A stretch of DNA of 64,000 nt from Thermothielavioides terrestris NRRL 8126. Lineage: Eukaryota > Ascomycota > Sordariomycetes > Sordariales > Chaetomiaceae. Location of the stretch: assembly GCF_000226115.1 (NCBI RefSeq), contig NC_016459.1:4408501-4472500 (forward strand), given 5' to 3'. The notes below the pieces were generated by a model. The model saw only the letters and a list, made by a program, of their open reading frames with translations. It was not told the DNA's origin and searched no databases. Within the stretch, counting starts at the first letter, position 1. The number at the start of each line of letters is the position of its first letter. Positions 21,539-32,775 of this stretch are shown here, in pieces. The position numbers and the translations under genes are program-made.

Positions 21539-24500
21539 TCAAGCCTGATAATACTGCCCCCCACCACCACCCCCACTTCTCGGCGTAGGCAGCGTGCCCG
21601 CGCTCTTGGGCGACGTCAGCGTAACAGCACTCAGCGGGCTGACCAAGTCCTCAGCAGCGCCCTCTTCGCCGCGCACCAGCAGCGTCGTCGTCGTCGTATT
21701 CGGCGCCGCCGCCGTCGTCGACGTCGTCAGAGGCGTGACAGGCGCGTTCGTAGCCGGCGCCTTGACGTTCGCATTCGCGCTGCAGCCGTGGGGCGTCCTC
21801 TTGAGCTGCAACGCGGCCGTCGTCGGCAGTGGGCCGATGGTATCCCTATCCGTCTCCCTGTCTCTGCTGTCGTCGTCCCCGGCCAGGTCTGTGTCCCTGC
21901 TAGCGTCTGCCTCCTTGTCCTCGCTGCGTGTAGCAGCAGCAGCACCACCACCAACGGCAGCAGACGCAAGCGGGCTGAGTAGCGTGCTGGTCAGCGTCAT
22001 GCCCGCCAGCGCCATCATCTCGGCGCTTGCGTTGGTGCTGCTGGCGGTGCTTCCCTCGGTCATGCTATCCGGTTCGGCGGCCGGGCTAGCGGTGGCAGTC
22101 GCGCTGGTCTTGCCGGTGGTGCTTGTGCCCATCCCCTGCTGGGGACTTGGCCCACGCTGGGACGGAAGCGGGGCGGATCGCGGGGCTGGTGGGATCGCGT
22201 CGTCAACGGGCTCGGCTTCCTCTGCGATGGGTTCGAACGCGGGGAGGTTGGGGAGCTGAGGTGGCGCGCTTGGAATGGGGCCCGGGCTGGTGCTGAGCGC
22301 GGCACGTGGGGTGAGGGTACCGGAAATCCCGGGACTGGGGCTGCCTACGACTTTGGGAGATAACGGCGAGAGATCGGCGACCATGGCTGAGGCGATGCCG
22401 ATAGCGACGGGCGTGGTCGGGGTAGCTGGCGGCTGAAGGTTAGCGCCTTGTCTGGAGGTCGCGGCGTTATTGTTGTTGGTCGGCGGCGGGGTTGTTCGGG
22501 CGACGGTGCTGGCCAGCCGACGGATGCGGCTGCCGAGTGAGGCCGCTGGCACTGCAACGTTCATGCTTGGCTTCTTCTTGTGAGGCTGGACCGGGGGCTT
22601 CGGGCTCAAGCTGCTCTTGTCGGCGCCCTTCTCTTTGTCCTTCTCCTTCTCCTTGTCCTTGCTCTTCTGCGTTTCCTTGCTAGGCTGGGGTTTGAACTTG
22701 GATGCAATGAGCTCAAACTGCTTCAACATGGTCGAGTGCTCGATGATTTCCTCCATTGTGACCTGGAGATTGGCAGAAGGTCCCGGAAGGTTCGCCTTGG
22801 GCAGCTCGCGGTTTAGCTGCTGCATCATCTGATAGGCGGGTATCAGGCTGCCCCAGAGATCAAAGAAGTCGGCCTGGTGCGTCTGGGATTCGGGCACGCC
22901 CAATGCTCGTGGGTTGAGAATTACCGACCAGGTGTCGGAGATGACCTTCTGGACGGCCTTGATCTGGTCTTTGCTGAGAGTAGTCCGTGTGCTCCAATCA
23001 GCCGACTCCGGATTCTGATCTGACGAGCTTATCTTCGCCGGCAGCGGAATCCTCCTGACCATAGCCCGGTACTGGGAGCCGCTCGGAACGACCGGCTGCA
23101 TGATGGTAACGCTAGTGAGGACGCTAATGGTGGAACAAAGCATGCGCAGCGCGTGCTCGGCGAAAGTCTCAGGAACGCGGTCGGCGCAGAATGTGATCGA
23201 GATCTCAACCCGGTTCGTAGGGCGAACAAGAGACCTCACAAAGAGATCGGGGACGTCCTGCGCCTTGGACTCGGTAATGGTAAACTTGCAGGCCGCAGCG
23301 CCGAGGTGGAACGACTTGGGTTCGGACGGGTTGATCGCTGTGTCCTCGGTTTGATGCTGCACAAGAGTGCTGAAGCGAGTCCAGTAAGCCCACGGCGTGG
23401 ACTTCTCCACGATCGTAAGCGTTCCAAGGTTCTCAAATGGTATGCCCGAGACGCGTTGTGTGTGGATGTACTGGAGCAGGCTGAGCGGAGTGAGTGCCGT
23501 GTCGGGGAACTGCACGCGCACGGGGATTGCATTGACCGTCGGCCCCATGACACCTGCCACAGATTGGCCGCCTGGAAGTCTGACATGTCGGCCGTCAATG
23601 AGTTCGCCGAAGACGACATCGGAGGACGCAGACAAGGTAGCAAGGACCATGGCCCATGCTCCCTTCAGGACAGTCTCAAACGAGATGCCCAAGCTGGAGA
23701 GCGACCCAAGCGGAATCGTTGGATTCCGGATCGTCTTGACGTTGGTCGACATTTGGTAAGGATGGGTGTGTGCGACTACCTGGGTCATGACGGCGCCCTC
23801 GAGCAAGGCTCGCCAGTACTCTTCTGCTCCGTGCGAGTTGGCAACCATTGTCGTGCGCATGAAGTCGCAGAACGACGGTCGCCGCGGCGGACTTTGCGAG
23901 CCGTCGTAAAGTCGCTTAAGGTCCTTCACGAGTAGCGCGACAGAGAGGTCGTCGTACTGCGCCTTGGACAGGCGCAGGATCAGGATCGACTGCTTGCCGC
24001 CATCGAGGAACATGAATTTGGTCATGGGGGTCTCGAACTTGGTGGGTATTGTCTGGTCTTTCTTGATCACCTTGTCCAGCGTGGCGGAGAGCCTCCATGG
24101 CGGGGGGGAATGCCGCCGAAACTCCACGTTGTTGGATTTGATGACCGCCTGGTAGACCCGTCGATTATACGGAACGAAAGCGGTGCGCAAGATGGGATGT
24201 ATCGATGCGAGCGTTCTGCACGCCTCCTCCAGCTTCTTGGCGTCCACGGCTCCGGAAAAATTGAAGACCAGGTAGTTGATGTTCGTCCGGCCCGAAAGCA
24301 TGCCCGTCTCGATGTACCGGATCTGCGTCGATGACGCCTCTGCCGCATCTGCGATGGCACTGCCATCGACACCGAGCCTGGGCGCAATTACCCGTTCGAT
24401 GAAGACCTCCTTGATCGCGTTCGCATTGAGCGGCACCGGCGACGGTGACGTGGTGGGCGGCGCCAGAGTGGCATCCTGTGTGATTTGTGGCGAGTCGACG

Positions 24501-27500
24501 GTGACGATCGCCCTACTGAGTTCAGTCAACGTAATATTCTGGACGACGTCGGCGATGGAAACCGAGATGTTCTCGTGCCGACACGCCGCGACCAACTGTG
24601 CGGCCAGTATCTCGTCGCCGCCAACGCTGAAGAAGGTGTCATACGCCGAGATCTTGGCTTCCTCGACACCAAGAACCCTGGCCCAAATCGCTCTCATTCG
24701 TTCCTCGCCCTGCGTCAGCGGCAGTGGCTTGAGGTGCTGAAACTTCGCCTCATTTGGATTGGGCACCGTAGCAAGGCCCAGGAGGTCATCCTTGGTTAAG
24801 CCGGCGATGATCTTCTGCAGCCGGCGTCGGTTGACCTTGAGCGACGGCGTGATGGGAATGTGCTTAACGGGTACAAATGCCGAGGGAATTAAGGACGGCG
24901 GAAACTTGTTCTTCAGCCCGACTTGGGCCAGCTGCTTGGCCATGGCGAGTTGCTCCTTGGTTGCCACGCTCAGGGATGTGAGGTTCTCTTCGGCGTCAAA
25001 ACGATCGCCGAGCTCGATGAAGGCCGTCAGCAGAGTGTCGTTCTTCGCCTGGCCCCGGAAAATGACCGATTCGACCACAACATCGACTCCCTGTCCTAGG
25101 CACCGGCGCAGGTACTGCTCGATCTCGGTGACATTCACGGCCTTGCCGTCGTGGTCCAACTCGTCTCGTTTGCTCGAAATGAACTCCATCAGCCCGCCTT
25201 GCGTGTACCTGGCTCGATGACCGGTCTTGAAGTATCGGGCCTTGCTCCCGGCTGCCGGGCCTAGGGGCGACATTGGGGTCATTGTTGACTCTCTGTTGGG
25301 GTATGAGAACCCCAGGGTCGGTCCTTCAACGACGAGCTCACCAACCGCCCCGATCGGCATGCGTTTCTTATGGTCCTCCGGATTGACGATCACAAGGTTC
25401 CCCGCGAACGGTCGGCCGATGCTCCTCAGATGCTGGGGCCCAAGCGCCTCGAGGAAAGCAATGCCCAGCGGGCAGACATCCTGCGGGCCATATGCCAGAA
25501 TGACGTTAACCTTTCCATGCCAGATGCTGTACGTGTCTTCGTCGAGCCCTCGGGTCCGGAAGCACACGACTTTGAGGGACGGAAGTAGCGATGGGTCCAG
25601 CTTCCTCGATAGCAAGGGGGTCATGTACGACCAGTTGACTTGCATCCTGTTCACCGCGGCACCAAAGTCCTGCAGCCTCTCGGCCGCCGACGGGACGCAG
25701 ACACAACCGCCATATACAAGAGTCGTAAAAATCTCGGCGACGCAGATGTCCACATTGAACGATGACAGTTGCATGACACGGCTCAATGGTGTTATCCTTG
25801 CCGCTGGGCCTTGTCCCAGGATCGCAGTCGACAGGGCCGCATGACTGAAGGTGACGCCGCGAGCTTCGCTGGATGACGTTGGCACAAAGAGGATGCACGC
25901 TCGATCAGACGGAGCCGCCATCGAGGTCAACGGGCCTTGGCCTTGCGGGAGGAGGTTCATCAGCTCGTCGTTCAGGATCACGACTTGATCGAAGAGGTTA
26001 CTGAGGACAGGTGCAGCGAGTTCCGAGGAGATGACCACTCTCGAGTTCAAGCGCTCGAAGATGGGCTGAATCATGCCGAGTTCCAGGGAGTCGATGGGGA
26101 CAAAGGCCGCACCGGACCTGGCGTGTTTGTCAGTACAGGAAGAACTATAAAACGGCGCACGAGCGTAGGAGCGTGGGAGGTGGAAACCCGGCCACCTACT
26201 TGAGCACAGCAACCATGGCCACAGGCGCGAGCTTGCACTTGTCCATCACGACGGGCACCACCGAGTGAGGGCCGACGCCAGCGTCGACGAGGTGGTGCGC
26301 CAACTTGGTCGCCTCCTCTTCGAGCTGGAGGTAGGTAAAGGAACCATCCCAGGAGCAGATGGCCTGGGAAGACGGCTGGATGGACGCTTGTCTCGAAATG
26401 AGCTCGTGGACCACAGCCTGTGTCTGGTCCGCCGCTTGCGATGGCGATTCAGCGTCCCAGGCGAGGATCTGAGCGTAGTCCCTGTCACTGAAAAGATCGA
26501 CCAGGCCGATGGATGTATTGGGCGATGACATGATGGCGCGGATGGCCATGCCGAAAGTATTCGCCAGGTTGACGGATTGCTCGGTCGACATGAGGCGTTG
26601 GCCGATGTCCACCACGAGCTTTCCGGCTGCGAAACGCGTATTTATCACAATATCGACGTCAAAAGTCTGCTGGAGAGAGATTGGCTTCAGTTCGAAGCTC
26701 GTCCGCGTAGTAAATTTGCTGTTCAAACCGGCTGGTTCTTCGGTGAAGGTCAGGCACGAGTTGAACAAGCGGTCACCGCCCTTCATGCCCATCCCGTGTT
26801 GGAGCTCGGCCATTGTGAAGTGCTGATGAGGTAGACTCGCCAGAAGTTGCTCCTCCACCATCTGCAACGCCGTGGCTACTGGAGTGTATGTCGCCAGCTC
26901 GTAACTGCAGGCCACCGTGTTCGAGAAGGAACCTACGGCGTGCCGCATTCCCGGTATTGACTCGTCACGGCCCACGGTCTGGAACCCGAAGCACACGTGG
27001 TTGGACCCCGTGAAGCACCGCAGGACGAGGCCCCAGGCCAGCCGCAGAACGGCGTCGACCGCAGTTTTTTGTGTGCGGGTGAACGCCGACAGCTGGTACG
27101 AGGTGATGTCGAGATCCACACCGGCGTTCACAAACCGCAGCTCGTCGGGCAACACCGTCAAACGAGGAAACAGACATGGTGGTACGCCGGCGAGCTTCTC
27201 GCGCCAGAAGGCCAGGCTATTTTCTTGCCGAACCGTCTTGAGAAAGTAGAGATAGTGCGGGTAGGAAAACTGATCCGGCTCGGTGATGGCTCGCTCCGTC
27301 GCGTAGGCTCGTCTCAAATCATGCAGGAGGAGGTGAATGCTCAGCGACTATGGGCTGACCGTTAGCTCTCGGAAAGGCATTGACCATCAAGGTTGCTGAC
27401 GATCGCAAACTCACATCGCAGAGGGCCGTGCTAATGTCCAACTTCACCAACGTCCTGGCAGGCGCCTTGCACACTGTAAGCCTGTGGAGCGGCTTGCTCT

Positions 27501-30366
27501 CTGATGGCCGCAGATTAGGAAGGTTGCTGAGCTCGTAGACCGGGTCCTCAGCAGGCGCCGTGTCTATGAAGAGCATCTCAGGCGAAGCCCGGCGCAGTAT
27601 GACCATGTCCCAGAGACCGGTCTCGCTGACACTCTCGGTAAACACGGTCCTCAACGCCGCGTGCTTCATGGTCACCCATTCCCAGGCCGCGCATATCCTG
27701 GAAGTGTCGATGGGGTCGCCGTTCGGAGACGCAAATTCGTAGATTGCATGGAGGTAGCATGTGTCGGGCCGCTGTGCCTGGCTGATGAGGATGCTCTGCT
27801 GCACCGCGGTGACGGGGTAGATGGTTTCGACGTCGCGGATGCTCGCTAGCTTGAGGGTGGCGAGGCGATCTTTGTTGAACTTGTCGAGTCCTTCGTACGT
27901 GACATCAAGATGCGGTACATCGGCGAGCGTCAGCTCCTGCGGGTGGTACCTGAGCCTGCCGATGGCCTCGAGGAGGAGATGCTCGTAGTTCTGGACCCAC
28001 TGCGAGATGCGTGCTTGGTCCTTGGAGAAGCGGCTGTAGAGGAACTTGACTTTGGCGCTACCTTGGTCGACCATGGCGCTGATCTCGAATAACGCGATGC
28101 GGCCGACGTTTGCCCCGATGTCCGAGGTCGCGGAGGCTAGCGTCCGGCCAGGGATTGCAAGTTGCTCCATCACCCCGTTATCGCGTTCCAAATGTTGGAG
28201 AGAGCCGGCATAGCTAAAGATGATCTCAAACGGCCAGTCTCTTGCCACCAAGTCTTCCTTGTCGTAATGGTAGAAGCGGGACGCGAAATATTGGGTCCCG
28301 CGGGCGGGTATGGACCGTCGTCTGTCCTTGAGATGGCGCAGCACTGTGATGAAATCTTCCGAGCTTTCCACCTGGAGGCTCACTGGGCAGAGGGACGTGA
28401 ACCAGCCCACAGTCTCTGATATGTCGACGTCTGGCGTCCATGGGTCCCTGCCGTGTTCTTGGTTCCAGACGGTGGGCACGGGTCTGTCATGGAAGGTCTG
28501 TGCGAACGACAGCATGAGGGCGGCAAGGTAGATGTCGACACTGTCGGTCTTGAAGACTTGGTTGCAGGAGCTTTGTAGGATCGCGGTCAGTTCTTGGCTC
28601 AGCGAGAAGCTAACTTCGAGGGCGTCGCCGTAGGTGTTGGGGACGTCCTGTAGCCCCCAGTACGCGTAGTCTCCCGGCTGGAGCGCGAAGGGGAGCAGGT
28701 CCCTGGGATCCGGAGAGAGGGCGTCGGCCTTCTGCATGTCTACCCACTTGTGGAAGGGCATGGATCTCTGTGACATGAGACTACCATTCGACAACAACTC
28801 GTCTAGGTCGTGGATGATGGTGCGCCAGGAGGGCAGGTCGACGACTAGATGGTGCGCGGCGAGGTACAACAGCTGCTGTCCGTCGTTGGTACTGAGGTAA
28901 TCGACGGCGAAAACAGGCCCTATCTCGACATTAATGGATATCTGCGTCCGTTCGATGATCTCTTCCAGCTCGCGATCTGATCCGATCGTACTGTGGCAGA
29001 GCGAGTACGATCCGGCAACGTCGGGCAACACCCTCTGAACCCAGCCGTTCAGGCCACGTCCGAAGCGAGCCCTCAGCATGGCGTGGTGCCCCACGACGGC
29101 CTCGATGGCAGCCGAGATATCCTCGAACGAAAAGTGCTTTTTTAACCGCAACAACAGGCTCTGGTTGAAGCGGTAACTCCCATCCAGGACAGGCCTCCGC
29201 TTCAGGTCGCCGCCCATTGCTGTCTGGAAGTACAAGTGCTGCATCGGCGACAGGTCGAAGCAGTCGGACGTCTCCTCATCCCACTTGTGTGCCAGGCCGC
29301 CGCGAGTCGCGGCGACGGCAGCCAGCTCCGACAATGTCATGGACCCTAGTGCTTCGGGCGGGTTGATGTAGACCGACTCGTGCTTGCAGCGGACGGCCAA
29401 TTCCATGGCGGTCATCTCGTCGCCACCGAGCTGAGTAAAGGAGAAGTTCACACCGATTTGGCTCTGGGGCACATTCAGCACCTTGCCGACCAGCCGCTGA
29501 AGCAGCTTCTCCATCTCCGTTGCGGGGGCCTGGATGGTCTCCTGGTGTTCCAGGCTGAGTGCCTGGTGATGCACGCTCTCGTTGATATTTTGCACCCAAG
29601 TCCGTAACCGCCGCATGTCGACATCGCCGGAGTCCGTTAATGGCATGCCATCCAGAGCGATCCAGACATCAGGAACGGCCTCGGGCGGCAGAGCGGTCGC
29701 AGCAACGCGCTTGAGATGGGCAATCTGGGTTCCCGCAAAGAACGCATGGGAATGGGGGACAAGGTTGATCGCACCCGTGTTTTCTTGTGTAGTCTGCGCA
29801 GTGGCAAGGCTGAGCAGTGCGACGAGCTTCCCCTCGAGCAGGCCGGCCTTTGGCCGTACCGTAGCGATCCTCCCGATGTCCGGCTGTGTCCCGAGTGCCT
29901 GCTCAATATCCGTCTTTGGCCCCTTGTGTGCCGGCAAACTTGCTTGGCTCGAAGTTCGGGAGTGTCCGGGCTTCGGTGAGGGCACGAACGACAGGCGGCT
30001 CGCGCGGTGTACCTCTCGCGGGGTGACCATGACGGGCTCGACAACGGCGTCGGTCACGGAATTGCGGTTTTGCGGGGCGCAGGTCGTGATGCAGGACTGC
30101 AATTCGGCGAGGGTCGAGCATCGAAGAATATCCTTCACCTTGACGTCCATACCAGCGTCCATGCAAGCCCTCCAGAGCGCGGCGGCGCTCTGCTCGTCAC
30201 CACCCAAGTCCTTGAACGATTGGTGCAGCTGGACCGCCTCAGCGCTGATGCCGAGAACCTGGGACACCACGCCCAACAGACGCGCCTCGGTGGTTTCGTC
30301 CTCCAGCAGCAGCCATGATGTCGAGGCGTCGATTTGCGGGCCTGCGGGCCTCGGGGCGGCGGCCAT
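21539..30366 (-). CDS. Nonribosomal peptide synthetase homologue with degenerate catalytic centres
   Basis: Three exons, 30366-27415, 27347-26200 and 26117-21539 (introns 67 and 82 bp); 2892 residues with no internal stop. The start ATG sits in gtcgccATGG. Approximate order: carrier T1 (30-95), C-terminal lobe of an adenylation domain (190-258), T2 (285-355), epimerase-like domain (365-800), condensation (830-1290), adenylation (1294-1800), T3 (1835-1905), condensation (1940-2390), T4 (2415-2510), disordered tail (2510-2892). Carrier motifs read GGDE at 58, 317 and 1869 instead of GGDS, and T4 reads DLWGSLI. HHxxxDG is HHLVVDL at 505-511, ISTALCDS near 979, and SKAQYDD at 2084-2090. The A3 loop is TSSSEARG, A7 is FKTGH, and the first A10 has Asp for Lys. 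Chain synthesis on these carriers is not expected. The reading frame and domain folds look maintained, so a non-catalytic role is inferred. Confidence 0.9.
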
Positions 30367-31875
30367 GGCGACGGGCAACCCCCCGGAAGCCGAGACGGGG
30401 ATCTGAGACAGGGGAAAAGGCCACGCGAAACAAAATAACTAACTGATCACGAAAGAAAAAAAAAATAATAAACAAGAAAACGCCGAATGGGTATCTTGAA
30501 ACAACAAAGGAGAACGAAGCGGGAGGTTTCAGGCACTGAGCCGCATGGCGCAGCAGGGCGGCGGCGGTTGGCACGAGGCTATCGGGCTGACTGCGCATCG
30601 AATTCGAGGAGGGGGCCGTCCGTCATGTCGGGACACCGAGAAGCGAGGTACCGGGGGAAGCCTGCGGCTGCGGCGGCCACGTTGGCGGCAACAGCAGCAG
30701 CAAGCCAAGGGCGGGCTGGCATGCGCAAGCAGTTGGAAGACGGGAATAGTGAAAGGCAGGAACGGGCTGGCTGGCGGGGCAATCTGGAAGGCACGCAGGC
30801 GTCTGGGCAGCCGTTCGTCATGTCTCGTCATGTCGCCCACTCGTCTGTCCGTATTCCGCAGACAAGCAGGTCAGGTACGGAACACGGGAGACGTGCCTAA
30901 CGTACCTACCTTCCAGGTTTCTTTCTGTGCCGCTGGACTGGCCGCGCCGCCCCCAGCGCGGCGGGGGTTGCCTGGGGACTTGGCAACGACACCGAGGCCG
31001 CTGCCAGCTCCGTGCACAGTGCGACCGCACACCAGCGGCCAGCCAGCCAATCAGTGCCTGGCCAGGCGAGGCTCAGCCCCCGGCCCGCAGCGCACCCTGG
31101 ACAGATCGACCCGATCGGGGCTGGGCGGCCGGGCAGTTGTGAGCACTCTCGGAAGGTGTGTCCGGGTGGGTTGAGGGGTCGGGGCCCGGCAGAAATGATA
31201 CGAAGTGCGGTCATTTGCGGAAACGGGCCAGAACATGGGACGAACAAACCAGATCAGGACCCACCTGCCCAGGGGAGCTTCCTGACTGGGACAAAATTCC
31301 ACTGCTGAATGCGACTGCAAATATTCCGTACAGACCTAAAAGCCTGGTTCATTTTCTGCGCCGCCTCCCATCAATTGACTTTGGAACCCGAGCATCGGCC
31401 AGCGGTTGGTGTGTGCCACAAAGGACTCGGGGAATGGTATAACTACCTAACGTGCGGGATGCCACCACTTGCAGCCCGCGATCCAAGTCACAGCCACCTA
31501 AGGCATGAGATCTCATCGGACAACGTCCGGCAGCTGATGGTGGCTGTGCTGTTCCGCCAGGCAGTGTTCCAAGTTGCCGGTTGTTCGGAAAATACCCACG
31601 GAGTACACTAAAATGACGGCAGCTAAGCAAGTCGGGTTTAGTGACTGCGGCTGGGCGGCAGTTTCGAGTCAAAGGCCCCCAAATACGGAGTATTCCGAAA
31701 GGAAGCGCGCCTCCCTGAAGCTCCTCCAAGCAATTGACTCAGGTACCCCGCAATTGGCTCAAAAGGCGCCTGCCTTGCACTTTCCCCAAGAGCTTCCGGA
31801 ACTTCACCATCGCTTTCCCAATATCCAGGTTTGTCACCAAGGCACCTCAATCGTCAAATGCGCCAATCACCTTTT

Positions 31876-31877
<2 letters not shown>
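30367..31877. other. Promoter region of the NRPS-like gene and intergenic DNA
   Basis: The first 110 bases upstream of the NRPS-like ATG are purine-rich on the plus strand (gaaagaaaaaaaaaataataa at about 30450-30470). No supported gene up to the poly(T) tract; frames on either strand are short or mutually overlapping. An acggagta-type string occurs at 31597 and 31683. Confidence 0.5.

Positions 31878-31906
<29 letters not shown>
31878..31906. repeat. Poly(T)29 tract (poly(A) on the minus strand)
   Basis: Twenty-nine consecutive T residues, preceded by ctttttc. It could be a simple homopolymer, or the poly(A) tail of a retroposed copy lying on the minus strand at higher coordinates. Confidence 0.9.
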
Positions 31907-31910
<4 letters not shown>

Positions 31911-32158
31911 CCTCCAGACGTTTGTCTCCACTTCCAGGCAGCTGAGCAGGTCTGGGCATGCTCCTGTGTCCACGGTCTGATGAGAGCGGCGGGGCCGGAA
32001 CCCCACGCTCGACACAGGCTGAGCCGCCCCGCCTGAGATTACTCGCTTCTGGGTTATGCACGTATACTGTGGCGCAGGGCCGTGAAACCAGCCTTTTGGC
32101 TTCGATACGGATTTCAGAATAGAGGTGAAGGTCTAATGTACTGTATGCTGACGCTTGA

Positions 32159-32775
32159 TCAAGCCCAAGTCTTTATCGAGAGGGTGACGGGGCTGCAATC
32201 CGACTCCACCGCTGTCCCAATAAACAAGACATCCCGCATCCCTTTGTCAACCACGCGCTGGCACGTCTGCAGGTACAATGTGACCGGCGTGTTCGTCGGG
32301 GTGAGGACGCCTGTCTCCGAGCTCCAGCCCACTGGTACGCCGCGTTCCCATACTGGCTGCCCTAAGACTGGACATTGAAGGGAAAGACCTTGAGGCCCGG
32401 CGTCGAGACCTAGCCAGTAGCTGCCGTGGTATGCATACACGGCCTGCCCGTCGTATTCAGTGCTGTTGAAGGTGAGGCGAGCCTGGGCATCGACTTGGAA
32501 CGTGTAGATGAGGTTATCGATCTCGTATGTCGTCCTCATGAAGTACGTCTTCAGGCCCGTCGAGTCGAACATCGACAGCAGCCCAGTGGGGAGGGCGGGC
32601 GCTCTGGGGGCTTGACGACGACAATGCTGGTTGCCGCATGGAGGATTGACCGTTGCAACGATGAATGCCGAGTCATGGCCGAGGTAGCTGCGGCAGAACG
32701 CCCTGGCTTCGCACGCCCTGGTCCTGAGCAGGGCAGAGATCGGAAATCTGTGGCGGCTTCCCAGTTGTTTCTACT
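32159..32775 (-). CDS. Orphan coding fragment, possible broken or retroposed gene
   Basis: This minus-strand frame is open from about 32775 to the stop at 32159, longer than the part after its first ATG (32572). It reads like protein: FCRSYLGHDSAFIVATVNPP, then YEIDNLIYTFQVDAQARLTF, EYDGQAVYAYHGSYWLGLD and VTLYLQTCQRVVDKGMRDVL. Several Cys and an NST site fit a secreted protein, but I find no signal peptide in frame. A second frame (33035-32673) overlaps its start and may hold the upstream part, so an intron or a frameshift near 32700-32775 is possible. I do not recognise the family. It could be an intact gene with an unresolved 5' exon, or a decaying copy. Confidence 0.4.

Noticed and set aside
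21594..22259. 221-residue forward frame rich in Ser/Ala/Val
   Set aside because: Antisense of the low-complexity tail of the NRPS-like gene.
23153..23935. 260-residue forward frame over the NRPS-like gene
   Set aside because: Antisense shadow of an exon with clear domain content.
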